Assembly: GCA_964036315.1 (NCBI GenBank)
Contig: OZ038479.1
Span: forward strand, 61,866,804 to 61,930,803
Source: Acanthosepion esculentum
Lineage: Eukaryota > Mollusca > Cephalopoda > Sepiida > Sepiidae
Length of the DNA stretch: 64,000 nt
Direction of reading: 5' to 3'
A program made the position numbers and the translations under genes. Positions 23,111 to 36,090 of this stretch are shown here, in pieces; within the stretch, counting starts at the first letter, position 1; every line of letters starts with the position of its first letter. The notes under the pieces are model-generated. The model ran no database searches, was not told where the DNA came from, and saw only the letters and a program-made list of their open reading frames with translations.

Positions 23111-23991
23111 TAACGGAAAATATTTTTATTTATAAATTTGCTTCATTACTCTGAATATATTTCTGAAAAATATAACAAGGGAGGTGCCTATGTATAGCCA
23201 AGCAGTTAGCAATGCAGAAAGTTATCGAAACGCCAAATTCCAAATCCGACTGACATAATCTGCGTTCATTTCGTACTGCTAACAATGGTAAAAATTTCTA
23301 TTCGACATTCATTGCTCGACATGATAGTGTCACTGTCAGACGGAATTTATAAAATAATTTTCTTAAAACAGTCTTTCACGAAATTAGACTTCAAGTCCAC
23401 CAAATATTATACATCTTTCGAGTACAGATGCGAGTTTCCTTTCGAACCTTTTGTTTTTTGTTATGTATAAAGTTAACTTGGTTATATCCTTATTTTCTCT
23501 TCTAGTGCTACCTATTTTTGTTTTTGCTGCCATTGTAAGTGGTCAAGTGATGTGCATTTTTTATTTGGTATCGATCTTTTTGGTCTTTTTAGCTCCCGTC
23601 TATAGGGTTTGATGACCTTTATGAACTAAAGGATTTGAAGGTTTTTCCAATCACTGATCCTAGAAAACAGTTGCATACAGATGATAGTTGAGACATTTTT
23701 TAACGAGAATAACCATATTGCCTTTGTCAAAGGCATGAATCGGAATGAATTGTGCAATTGGCATTGGAAAAAAGCATGAATAAATACTTTACATACAGTA
23801 ATTATGAAAATTACTACTGTAGCACCGAAAAAAGTATTTTTCTCTGATAATTTTAATTGGAAGTATCCTGAAATATATTCCTGAAAGATTTTTAAGCAAT
23901 TGATGCAAAGTATAGTAAACTCATGTGATTATATTCTTACTAGATAATTTAAAATCCTGGGATCGGCTAGGTACGCCTGAAAGTGCGTGCA
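23111..23991. other. Intronic stretch without recognised genes
   Basis: Near 23190-23260 there is a weak tRNA-SINE-like look (TAGCCAAGCAGTTAGCA), but no B-box that I trust. Nothing else. Confidence 0.35.
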
Positions 23992-24012
23992 TATATATAT
24001 ATATATATATAC

Positions 24013-24072
<60 letters not shown>
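23992..24072. repeat. (TA)n microsatellite
   Basis: Long TA run with one imperfect interruption (ACATATATAA), followed by a short CA run. Confidence 0.95.
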
Positions 24073-24073
<1 letters not shown>

Positions 24074-27000
24074 CACGCATACACACACAATTTCCTTCCT
24101 TCAGACCACCATCAGACATTTAAACTTAGGTTGATGTATTGTGTTTTCCTTATCAAGAAACAGTGACCATTTGTCTTGATATGAAGGACAAATATCACCA
24201 AGTGTAGCATGATACCAGTCTTAAGATAGAACTGTTAATATATCAGTGCGTAAACTATCTTTTTAATTATCAAATGGCGTTCTCTTACTCCCATTACTGT
24301 AAAGAATATTTCACAATTTTCCTATCTTCATAGCTGATAATGCAAACGGAAATGGGACCTTGTCCGTAAAGAGAAAATAGTGATAAGGTAATTGAAATGA
24401 AGTAGGTATGTCTTTTCTCTCCCGCATGTCTTACAGAAAGGTCTGTTCAGACATATTGATATGGGGTGTGAATGTTTTTATAAATGTCAAATTTAGATAT
24501 AAATACAAGGATCTCACCGTTAGGTTCAATTGAAGGAAACTTATTTGCTATATCAGTAACAGATAAATTCGTTGAGTAATGTAAAAATAGAATGAATATT
24601 AATGACTAAATGCATTAATATTAGCAATTAAAAATGTATTCTTGTTTGTACTTTGTTAAAGAGAGTCTTCTTTTAAATCCTACTTTATTTTATTTACTTC
24701 TCCATACTATTTATTTTCTGCCTGTTTTACATTTTTTTAAATTATCTTTAAGCATTCTTCTTTACCTCATTATTCTTTCACAATTTCTTCTTTTTCTTCT
24801 TCTCAAGTGACTAATAGGCGTCAGTAGGCTGAAGAAAAGAATCTTTTTAAGGATTTATCAACTTTTTTTATTATTGTCACTTTGTTTATTTTCATTCTCC
24901 TCGAGTTTTAGATTCTCAGAATTGTAAGCTCTCGTCTTTATTGTAAGCAATAAGTGAAAATTGCCAGGGGGAATTGTTTTTCTTTCCTATTTCCCGTACA
25001 TTCATTCTTTCAGTCTTTCTTATACGTATGTTTGTATACAGGTCCCCTTCGTTTTTTTTCCATTTCTCTTAAATTTGTTATAATGTTTCCATTTTTATTC
25101 TTCCTTCTTTTCATTCATTCGTCTTTATCACTGCATTACTATCCGCTCGTACTGAATCCGTCCCAAACCACTGCCTTTCTCACCCACTCCAAACCTGTTC
25201 TCATCACAGCTTCCTCAAGTTCCTAATACTTACGATGGCGCCCGCAAAAGACTCGAAGAATCCACATAAAAAATACAAACCGGGGGGAGCAGGTTGGAGT
25301 GGAGAGTGACTGTAAGAAAGAGTAAAAGCTGAAGATGAGTAGAAGAAAGTGAAAATATTAATAAGTTGAAAGGGGGGAGAGGAGCAGTCGATGAAGATTG
25401 GGGTGTTGGTCTGAGAATTGTGAATAATGGCAAGGAGGAGCACCAGTCATCTTAAGTGCTTAGTTCTTCCATAGAAGAGATGTTGTATGTCTTGAGATTT
25501 GTGCTCAACAAACTTGTAAGTTATATATAAAGGCAAGACTAGACGCCGCTACGGAATGCACGGTAAGTTGGTATGAATCGAACTGTAAAGTCTGTACGGT
25601 GATTACGAGAAGTATCTTGGATGATTGCATAAGCACATGCCCAGTTCGTACTGTGTTTTTTTTTGTTTTTACCGAGAATATAAATTCATATTTTGTTAAA
25701 TTTTATAGCTGGTTCATTTTCAAATATTTATTATAGAATTGGCTTTAAATAAGGTGGCCAAAATGTTTGAATTTGTCGAGTGATCATTGTACTACCTTAG
25801 ATATGTTAAACATTTGATGAGTTTCCAATTGATTAATACCATTTTTACAATAAAACCTTAAGAAACTAAGTCAAAAAACAGTTTGAATATTGAAACTTAT
25901 AAACGCAACGTGTTCGGCTGTTTTATAACTGATGTTGAAACTTCAACTTTCTTAGTTAATTTCATTGTTAAATAACAATACAACGAGCATAAATATGTTA
26001 AAGCAATCAGAAAATATAATTTTTAGAGTTTATTTCGGTTCCATATCTGTGCAGTGGCAAATCCTTTTCTTTGTTTTTTTATATCTTAAATATAAATAAA
26101 AAGTAATAAGTGCGAATAGTTAAGTGAAGAGAACGTTTCCGTTTTATGAAATCTTAAGCCGTAAATTTACATTTGAAAATTAAATTAACCTATTGGGCAA
26201 CAAAGTAAAGCGCGTTCTTTTTTTGTTACTTTTGTTTTGTTTTTCTTGTCATTAGAGAGAATTAGGAATATTTACCTTTAAAGAAACTTCATTTAAAATG
26301 AAGTCTTTAAAATGTCACAGTTTTCATGCTGGCCATTTATTGCTGAACGGTTCTCTACGGTCGAACTGAGATTGAGAGCAAATGAAGACAGTGAGAATAA
26401 TTATTATATGATATTAAGATCTTATTAAGATATGCAAATCAAGCGTTGAAAATTGCCTTTAGCCGATTGGTTATGTCCCTACTTTGATGTGTAGAATTCA
26501 CATACGTTAAGATAAATAAAAATGTCTATATGTCCGTTTTTTAAGCAAATTGTAATGGGCGATAAAAAGTGGATACTTTAAAGCAACTTAGAATGCAAGA
26601 AATAATGAAATAAATTGATTAAACACGTCAAAAGATAGTTTTCCTCCAAAGAGAGTAGTACTGTGTACATAGTCAAATTTGAAAGGTCTAGTCTCATTCC
26701 TTAGAGGCGATTGATTAGAACAAGTACTGTTCCTAATTAAAACAAAATAATGTAGTAACAGAAAGGATCTAATTTACGTAATGATCACATATTTTTTTGG
26801 TGACCCTTCCAAAAGAGTCACGGATTGCTAGGAAATTTTCACTCGTTTGTTTTCCCTCCTAGATTACCATTTATTACGGTAATTACAGAATTCTCTTAAT
26901 AAATATTTCAACTCCCTGGAAGATTGCAAAAGGCAAATAAAACTTGAAAGATAAGAAATTGTGGGCGAATGAAATTATGGATTTGCCTAAAAATGACAGA

Positions 27001-29469
27001 AGACGGAACAGAAAGATAACTAGATTATTTACTAGGTTATTAATGACATTTTTTAATGTTCATTTTTACTTAATAAATCGAACGAATCGTGAAGATAATG
27101 ATAAAGTGTGTCATCAAATAATTCAATAAAAACCCAAATAAGTTAAGGTATAAAATATTACTTTAAAATTTTAGAAAGTTCTTGATATTTTGATGTTAGA
27201 CCCAAATTGAAAAAAAAATTAGTAAATCTCGAAAACTATATTCGCAAGAATTCATTTTTATTAACTTCAGAAATTCTCATTTAATTTCTGTCAGTTTTAA
27301 CAAGTTTTCATTAGCATTAATTAGAAGTGTGCATCAAACTTAACTATATTGATAATTGTTCTGTAGGGACCTTCACTATGCACGAAATCGTTTTGACTCC
27401 ATTGTTTTGAGATTTTATATATATATATGCTTTGTTTTATAAGACAAAGCATAAAACTAGTATGGTATTTTTTTTAAATAAAAATAGATAATGACAGCAA
27501 ACTTATGTGCTCATAATTACTGACTACAAATTGCGTTAAACATTTGAGAATCCGATAAAAAGTATTCAAGATTTTTATGCTAAATATATTGAATATTAAC
27601 ACTATCGTGGTCGTAGACTATTATATATTAAGCGTTATGCAAAGTGGTTGTTAAAATAGAAAAGCAATATTTTTATCGACTAATCAAAATATTCAAAAGT
27701 TTTATGGGTTTTACAATTAAACATCCTCTTAAGTATATTGGAATTTATTTATATAAAAATAAATTGAATAAAATGCTTTGTTTTTCTTTCTTCAGGTAAA
27801 AGTGCAAAGGACATTTTATTTTCATATTTGACTTAATGAAGTATTTTCATCCTAGTATAAAATTACATCTGCTCATGCTGCCAAATATAAATAAATTGCT
27901 AGTATCATTAACCAGAGGAATTTTCTAGCTAATTATTCAGATTTGAGTAGCATGCATAAACAATTTTATACAAATTGGTTGATTGATGCTCTCACTATAT
28001 AGATTCTGTTGAGACTACTGAATATTATTGTGATAATCATACTTTTAAATTGAGAAACTGACCATTCATTTTTTTAATTTGCTATGACAAAGGTATTTGT
28101 GAAAACTTGATAGGATTCCGATACAAATTCAGATAGAATAAGTTTTGAAAAAAAACAAAACAAAAAACGCTAATTCTCGTTATAAAGGCTCGTTGATTGA
28201 ACATAGCAACAATTTATATATAAAGACTTACACAAGCTTCACTTGTGGAAACACATTCGATTCAGCACACACGTCGTGTTTGTCAATTAGTTTTGCTATT
28301 CATTCATTCAATTTTGTCAACTTAAGATTCTTCTAATACTAAATTAGAACAAATCTAATACTGTGTTAATTAAATACGGATTCTATACTAAATATTGATT
28401 TGTAATTTTTGTTTTCACTGATTTTGTTCTTGCTGTTGTAAAAAAAAAATTCTCAATTTTTACTTTATGATATCGTTAGAGGAAAAAATCTATTCTGTTA
28501 GTCAGTTCCCGAACCGGCCTGTCATTTTATTGCATGGTCATGTGTTAGATCAAGGAAACGTCAATAAAAAGCAAAAGGAAAAATCTGCTATCCTAAATCC
28601 CTTCTCTTTGCAATAAGATAAGTTTATATTTATTTATAATTGTTTATATCATTCAGGATACATTAAAAATGAAAACCTGTCGATACCTGTTCAGCAAAAA
28701 TGGTGGGTCGGCTTCGTGAGTTCGAAAATTTTGCCTTATTATCATCACCATTTTTTAAACAGAAATGTAAATCACATAAAATGGTTCATTGCACACAATG
28801 GCGTTTGTCGCTTTGTGTTAAAGCATATTAATAATCATTGTCTACTCATTGAAACGTAGCATTGAATTTAGTAAAAACCTTTTAGCTCAAAAAACATTCA
28901 TGGCTAATTTATTGGTTTGTATCAGTTACAATTAACTGGCTCAACAGCGAAATGGCTGCGAATTGATTAATCATTGCTAAAATTATTTTTTCATTGTTTA
29001 ATATTAATTAATATTATATTATTTAATGAATAATTATCATCATTTTTTTGATAGTCAAATTACTATAAACTCTCCTTCAGGGTTTCCTGTAGTTTTGCCA
29101 TACATATAGAAATGAAACTTCAGGAATTATAACTTCAGCTTCCTATTCAAACATTATTGGATTTGAAACATGTACCTTGCGTTCTAATATTTATGTGATA
29201 AGCTTTAAAGTCATCAAATAAAGTTTATATAATTATTTGTAACGAAATCTTTTCATCGGTGATGTTGTGCTGAAAGTGAATAGTTTTCCCCAAAACTCTG
29301 TTAATGTTAAATGTTGTGTTGTATGAAAAGCTGTTTTCGTTTGCTCGTCACAGCTGCGATGTTACATGTAGATATTTAGCATGACCAATTAGTAATGTTT
29401 GTCGACATAGTTTTTGCTTATTAACCCCAGCGTTGCAATAATAACAACGAAAACTGGTCTTACTGCGAA
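24073..29469. other. 5.4-kb AT-rich intronic stretch without recognised genes
   Basis: All open frames are short and lack domain motifs. The overlapping minus-strand frames at 25204-25443 come from a purine-rich patch. A perfect 10-bp stem hairpin (TATGCTTTGT and its complement, 27427-27452) is the only local structure noted. Confidence 0.5.
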
Positions 29470-29660
29470 TATTCATTTACACATTCGTCGTTGTTTATAT
29501 TTTCAGTGCCAAGCTTATCTTATTAGTCGTCTTCTACTAAAGAACATCTACCACTCAAAACTGTCGTAATGATAATATTGTTTGTTAGGCCTCGATACAT
29601 TTATTTCTCAAAGCAATCAGATTAGTCACGTTGCAGACAGGAATATAGTTTTAAAAATGA
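29470..29660 (+). repeat. Left direct repeat, PLE-end-like
   Basis: Aligns with 30490-30705. The clearest part is GATAATATTGTTTGTTAGG near 29569 and CAATCAGATTAGTCA near 29614, shared with few changes. Identity by eye is high in the last 110 bp and weaker before. Confidence 0.65.
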
Positions 29661-30489
29661 CAACATCAGCGTAAGCTATTTTCCTGACCAGTAAATTTTG
29701 TTTACTTAGTTTTTTCTTAACGTCCTATTCACATTCTGGTCTGTAAAATGAATTCTATTTTTGCCTTTAGCAAGTCTTCTAATGTTCATTACTAGCGTTT
29801 CTCACATTCAGGGAAAAAAAATCAATTCAACCACGTTATATGATGCTTGTTAACTTTTTTTTTTCGAAACAATCATTTTTTTATATTGATATCCAGTGAG
29901 AATGGAAAATACTTTCGCAGAGTTACGTCAAGCGGTTTAAACCACTTTTGGTGATTAGGAAGTGAACACGAGGTTTCTCTTTCTTGACTGGGTTTTGGCA
30001 CTGGGGGAAAAGTGATTTTACTTTGCATATTTCCTTGTTGGAATTTTAAGAATAAGATCCAAATTAACCGACAATCGATGAGAAGTTGAAACCATTTTGT
30101 TGCCATCATTTTCTGCCTTTTAAACGATACCTAAGCATTGTAAGCAAGTATTATGACCGATGAAATTAATTTTATTTCTTTTTGTATACATTCTTTCATA
30201 CCTGTATACGTATTCGATATATTTCTCTCAATATTTTGTTTTTTAAAGTATAGTGAATGATCAATAGATGTTCTTTGTTGGATCTCGTTTTTAATTCTAC
30301 TTTGGTTTATCTGCGTGATAAACACCTTTTACAGAGAAATATTAAACGAAAGACAAGCTCTAAATTACACATCACATGGTGGTCATAAAAACATGAGTTT
30401 TCAAAGATAACTGTGTGTAAAACATTTTATAAATGTATTCTGTTGTTTTTTGATAACAAAGAAATAACAGGATGTCTAGGATGAGGAGT
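29661..30489. other. Sequence between the direct repeats
   Basis: About 0.8 kb, AT-rich. The minus-strand frames at 29873-30109 and 30131-30325 have no recognisable RT or endonuclease motif. If the direct repeats are element ends, the interior is deleted or non-autonomous. Confidence 0.35.
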
Positions 30490-30705
30490 TATTTACATTC
30501 GGACAGACGTCCTCATCTATTTTGTTATCACAACATTTCGGCGGTTGTGCCCTCCAGACTTATTAGACATTTGCTGCTGAAGAATATATAACTCAAAAGT
30601 GCCGCGATGATAATATTGTTTGTTAGGACTTGAAACCTTTATTTCTCGAAACAATCAGATTAGTCAAGTTGCCGAGAGGAGCGGTTTTGAAGATGATATT
30701 AGCGA
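30490..30705 (+). repeat. Right direct repeat, PLE-end-like
   Basis: Contains TATTTACATTCGGACAGACG and CACAACATTTCGGCGGTTGT, diverged forms of the arms at 5553 and 58728, followed by the stretch shared with 29556-29660. About 1.0 kb separates the two direct repeats. Confidence 0.65.
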
Positions 30706-32329
30706 TTTGCCGAAACGGATAATCTTCAGAGAAATTCGAACTGAAACCTTTATTTACTCTAGGTATTCTCGTCCTGCTGTCCATATGTAGGGATATCTAG
30801 TCTTGTTATTTTTTTAGTACTGCTGTTCTAACGCGTCCTATTTCCACTGTGTCTAAGTCAGTACTACACAGCTCAGGGATTGGATACGCAATTATTATAC
30901 TGTCAAATTCACAAATCAACTATTTGATCCACTAGGCTATTTTCCTATGGAGGAGAAGCGGCAGCAAAGGAGGTCAAGTGAGGCAGCCTCAGACAAACAG
31001 AGACTATACTTAAAGCTGTAAAATCTATGTTCAGGATTGTCCTACTAGACAATATATAGATGCCAGCACACACGTTAATCCCGAGAGGATACAGAAGAGG
31101 AAACATTATTACTATTAATAGTTTATTATACTATTAAACAGTTTAGTATAAATTTTATGGAACTGTCATTTTAAAAGTTCCTCTGGTTTTGCATTAGTAA
31201 TTTGCATATGTAATTATCTCCATGCGTTTTAAGGGTTGAAAGGTCGGTGAATTATGGATAGATTTTTCAGGATGTGGATCATAAGATGTTCGAAATTAGT
31301 CATTTGTGATATGTTCGAGTTCTTTCGCCATTAAATCTTATTTAATTTTTCTGTTTTATAACACACAAATCAAGATATTTTTAGTACATTGGGTATAGTA
31401 TAAGATGGGAATAAGTACAATTGCCACATTTTGAATAAATCTTCATTTTTCTCTTTGAATTTGCGATGGAAATTGTCCTAACTCATGTTGCACAACGAAC
31501 AGTGTTTTCCCCTTTTATGATTTTTCTGGAGCACAATGATCGGAAACTCCAATGGAGTTTTGAGTGTGATCGTTTGTTTTTCTGGTGTACTTGTTTTGTT
31601 TGAAAGAATTGATAAGCGGGTTGAGAAAATCTTAAAACGCGGATATTTTTACGTCAGGTAGTACTTTCGAAATGCCAGCAAAATTTTGTTGCCAGCTGAT
31701 GCCTAAACGGATTCGATCAGAATTTTGGATTGTGTCTTTCATTATTTTGATCTGGGGTGAAATTATGGCAATCTCTCTTCCGTTCTTTCATTAGTAAGTT
31801 GTTTCACTCGCGACTCGTGATAGCTGTGCTGGACGTAATGCTGAATGAGATCATTAGCTCGTTTCCAATAATCTTTTATCTCCGTGCAAATTAAACAAAA
31901 ATTCGGACTTCATTTCTGATTTTATCATGGGATAAGCATGGTGAAGTGAAGATAAATATGAGATAAAATAGGCTTGCAAAATAGTTCGATCAATGAACGA
32001 ATCCTTGAGAAAAAGTTCGACGATAGTTTTTGAGAAACTGGACCTAAATTTTATATTTGATCGAAATTTTTCTTTTGTGCTAAAGTATCACAAAACTGTA
32101 GCAATTCCAACAAACTGTACCTTCCCAAATGAAGGAAATATCAATAAATCACAACCAAGGTACTACTTAAGGGCCATACTGGGATTTACTGACATTATTA
32201 CTATTACTAATATTATTACTATATTTAGGAAGAAATTTTATGTTGAGAAATCCGATACCGTTACATGGAATTAAAAAGTCTTGCACAGAGCATCAGCAGA
32301 ATAAACCAAATGGTAGCTGATCTGGCATC
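30706..32329. other. Intronic stretch without recognised genes
   Basis: The frame at 31993-32274 (93 aa) has no motif. Nothing else supported. Confidence 0.45.
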
Positions 32330-32850
32330 ACTGACGTGGCTTAGAGATTGATTTTCTTAAGGAAATCGAATGAATGACCTGTGCAGTGCTAGAGCAGTAA
32401 GCAAGTACACTTGATAGGAAAGCAAATTTACCATTGAACTGGCTGTTTTAGAAAGCTCTTCAGTGTGCGACATATTGTCAATGCATGCATTCTCCTGACA
32501 CAAAAAGAGTTCATACGACGCCATGACCAAATAACCCTAGAATACATTGGGATCTATGACTGAGTGTGCCTAAAAGTCATAGGAGCATTCGTCATCAGTT
32601 ACTGGAAATACGACTGCTTGGAGTGCAGTGGTTATGAGACTTGTGCAAAAGAGCAGCCATGAGTTGATACTGATGGACGTTGAGGTACCTTGGGATAAGA
32701 ATATTGCAAGTGAAAATACACGTGTGTCAAGAGTTTGAAACAGCTCATTTGCTGAAGAATGTGTTGTGAGCCGAGTTATGATCATTATCACCCGACAGAA
32801 ACACCTAAGAGTCCGTGGGGATATCAATGAAAGAACGTGTATACAACCAA
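32330..32850 (+). pseudogene. C-terminal zinc-knuckle and restriction-like endonuclease end of an R2/R4-type LINE
   Basis: Across shifting frames the strand reads VRHIVNACILLTQKEFIRRH near 32466, matching the xxHIVSGCxxLAxxEYxRRHD segment of the C-terminal CCHC region in LINEs with a restriction-like endonuclease. Further on VMRLVQKSSHELILMDVEVP (32629 onward) is followed by WDKNIA, matching RPDIxxxxK..xxxIDVxVPxDxN, the PD-(D/E)XK-type nuclease core. Many stops. The opposite-strand frame at 32570-32863 is its shadow. Clade placement (R2/R4-like) is tentative. Confidence 0.65.
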
Positions 32851-32879
32851 AGAGGTTAGGCATGCAACATGAGATTGAG

Positions 32880-34640
32880 AGATAAGCATCAAATGTGAAT
32901 TGGAAAGGTAAGTCTGATTGTTAATAACATGCCAAAACAGAAGATAAGAGCAGGTGGAGTAAAGATAAAGCAATACGTTGAATATTGCCTTCGATTCTAT
33001 CAGAACAACTCGTTTAAAACGAACTAAAAGTTGATCTTCGGTGAATTATATGGCAAAACATGCGAGGAAACTGGGCCATCCGATCCTTCCGAGTAAAATT
33101 GGAGTAAAATTTGGTCGAATGACATGAAGCACAACGAATCTACATCATGTTTGCGAAAGGTAGTAAGGATTTCGGAAGAAGCCCCTGCAGGGGACATTGA
33201 AAGGATAGTTGGTAATTAGAATAAAGCTAAACCAGACCTTGTGCAAGATTTTTTAAAAAACTAAAAGGCCTGTATGAGAGGTTGCCACAAGATTTCCAAG
33301 GATGCTTAGATCAGGGTATGGTACCAGAGGTGATAGTTAATTGATGGACAATGCTTATAATTAAAGACTCACGAAAAGGCAAATACAAATCTATAGCTTA
33401 CTTGCAATTAATATGAAAGTTTATAACAGGAATCCTCAAAGATTTCTGCACATTGGTGAAAATAATCTTTCTGCTGAACAGGAGAGATGTCGAAATTTTT
33501 CATTGGGTATTAAGGACCAACTTCTGATTGACAAAGCGATTATTAAAAATTGTAGATAACACATGTATCTATGACCTGGATATTCTATCGCAAGGCCGAC
33601 GATATGGTATTTCATTCATGGACCATAAAATGTATGAACATTTGTGACATGAAAATTTCACTGTTCTTACTTTGTTACAATTATACGGAACATCATGACT
33701 AGTTGGGGAAAAATTAACATCAAGAGAATAAAAGAACTTGGCAAAATGGAAATCAAGCGTGGGATTTTTAACGACGATTCGCTATTCTCAATGTTATTAT
33801 TTCTATCATGGCTACATTGACTGATTCTCAATGAGACGAAATCTGGCTACAAGCTCGCAACCACATATCATTTATAATATTCATGGATGTATGTTAAATT
33901 TCAAGCTACCAATAATAACCAGATTGAAAGACACCGTTAGGATATCAAGTTTTCATTTGAACTTGAAGTGATGGAAATGAACTGGGGAAAGGAACGGTGG
34001 GGAAAAATACACGGATAGGATTCCAATCGGGAATCTATGAAGGGAGCAGACGACACTTGGGATTTCTACCAGATTTTCAATGACAAGATGAATTCACGGA
34101 CACGAGAGGAGTATATTCGATGTAAAAAAATAGTTTTGTATATCCAAGTTGAATGGGATGGGGGTTGTTTCAGGCATCAATGCTTGGGCAGTCGGGATTG
34201 AGAGACAGGGTGCAGGCGTTGTTGAATGGACCAACAGAGGATCTGACAAACTTGGACCGAAAGACAAAAATAATGAGAATGAACAGCTGCTTATGTCAGA
34301 GTACTGTGGTTAGTATTTACCTACCCTAAAAAGTGGGACAGAAAAAGTTTCATAAGAGTAGAGGGGTGCCAAACATCCGAATGGGTAGTTACGGAATGGC
34401 AAAAACAACATTGTGAAGGCTGAAAAGTTTGTGAATTACCGGAAGTGAATCTATGATTAGAAAGCCGAGGCATGAAAGGAAAAAGGCCTTGCAAGGAGAA
34501 TTTGCACAAGAAACTCAAGAAAAAGCAGCTCAAGTTGTCCTTTTGTATTTGGTCACTGGGGAGTATTTTCAGGAATCTCTCTGCCTCACATGACGCCTTG
34601 GATATACCTGATATAAGTGGAAGTGTACGGAGAGGATATG
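32880..34640 (+). pseudogene. Reverse-transcriptase region of an R2/R4-type LINE
   Basis: Pieces in order on the + strand: IWSNDMKHNE near 33109, AKPDLVQDF near 33229, the GCKxFSxGxKDQLLxxKAI-type block (here around 33490-33545), YRKADDMVFHSWTIKCMNIC near 33588 (consensus DYRKAYDxVPHSWIxKCLxI), LTDSQ/RNLATSSQPHI region near 33820, and INAWAVGIERQGAGVVEW near 34160-34230. The RT palm (YxDDL) is degraded to IFMDVC near 33880. Frameshifts are frequent. It follows the C-terminal fragment of a similar element, so the order is 3' end then 5'/middle. Confidence 0.7.
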
Positions 34641-34804
34641 AAATAAAATGATAGCAATACCTCTATTTGCGACTAACAAAAATTTACATTTTTAAAATTG
34701 AACGTGTTTAAAAGCAAGTCGATTCTTGTGAAGAAAGTGACCCATATAAAAAACAAAAAGAACAGTAGTAAAAGTTCAAAAGACTTAGAAACGATTAAGT
34801 CTCA

Positions 34805-35820
34805 CAGACACGCAGCTCGCTATCGGCCTATAAATTTATTAGCACAGTCACTCTTCAAGACCTTTTTGCATTAATGCAGATATCTATTCCTTTTTGCATT
34901 AATGCAAGTATCTATTCTTGGACCTATTTTATTCCTTATTTTCATCAACGACCTTTCATGTATCAGTTCTTAATAGTATATCTGACAGGTCCGATAAAAT
35001 AAAATTGGCAGGTGATCCTGAAAATGACCTTTAATCTGTTGATAACTGGGACAATAAATAGCTGTTATTTTTAACGCCTCGAAAACGAAACTGTTCTATT
35101 AATAATCGTAGGGAACCATTTGTTTTTGGTTTCCATCAGCATGGTTGATTCTAACCTCCATGAGGATAAATCAATGCCCTTGGTCTCACAATCGCCGCTG
35201 ACATGAAGTGGAACGAATATATCGAATCAACTGCTAAGTCTGCTCCTCGGAAAGTTGGCTCACTAAGTTGTTCTAGATCATTTTCTCACTAGTATCTATA
35301 TTGCATTTTCATAAGTCTACCATTCGTCCGCGCATCGAATATTGCAGCCACATCTGGTCTGCACCGGATCATATCTGGCAGCAATATATCGAAATATTCT
35401 AGACAAGATCAAAAGAAAGAGTCTTCAGCTTTATTGGTTCTGGCTTGGCAACTCTGTTTTAGTTATTTTTCCACTGTCATAACGTAGCTTCCCTATGCAT
35501 ATTCTATAAACGTTTTCATGTTAATTGTTCGGATGAGCTTTTCTCCATAGTACCTCGACTTGAAGAGTAGGAGTAGATCTGTAGCTATATCTGAATTTTA
35601 CTGTTGAAATTACAAGATGTAACCGCAAGTCCTATGCTGATAGTTTCTTCTCTCGCACTTCACTTGTCCTGTCAACTTTTTCTTTTAATTACATTGTCCT
35701 TTCCTTTTCAAGCATGGCTCTCCACAACTTCTAATCTCTGTAGCGCCAAGAAAATTTTTTCCCTTATTACCACTCCCCGTTCATACTGTCATCCATTTGA
35801 CCAAGCTTGTTAGGTGGGTT
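34805..35820 (+). pseudogene. CR1/L2-like LINE fragment with internal deletion
   Basis: Starts with YRPINLLAQSLFKTF, the RT motif YRPISLLP, then jumps after about 50 bp to SILGPILFLIFINDLSCIS (near 34913), the RT motif (G)SxLGPxLFLxFINDL. The stretch between, about 150 residues in the family, is deleted. The YADD region is damaged (KLAGDPENDL). Then come ADMKWNEYIESTAKSAPRKV (near 35204), SLCIFYKRFHVNCSDEL near 35490 and SSLALHL-like tail. Sense to the host exon. Confidence 0.85.
34861..34916. repeat. 28-bp tandem duplication at the LINE deletion junction
   Basis: CCTTTTTGCATTAATGCA and the following ten bases occur twice in a row (34861 and 34889) with two or three differences, exactly where the RT reading frame skips its middle. 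Confidence 0.85.
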
Positions 35821-36003
35821 ACTCACCGTTTCCTTCTGCCCCTATGACTTTCAGTATGTTCTGTGAATGTTAAATTCTCCAAATCTTTTTCCTCATCATG
35901 CGTTTCAGATATTTCAACTGTCTTTCTGATTTTAAACACAAATCACCCTTTTGTCACATTTTCTTTAAATCTTAGAATGAAATGATTAAAATAATACACA
36001 CAC

Positions 36004-36004
<1 letters not shown>

Positions 36005-36081
<77 letters not shown>

Positions 36082-36090
36082 TGTATGTAT
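36005..36090. repeat. (TA)n(GTAT)n microsatellite
   Basis: TA run passing into about nine GTAT units. Confidence 0.95.
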
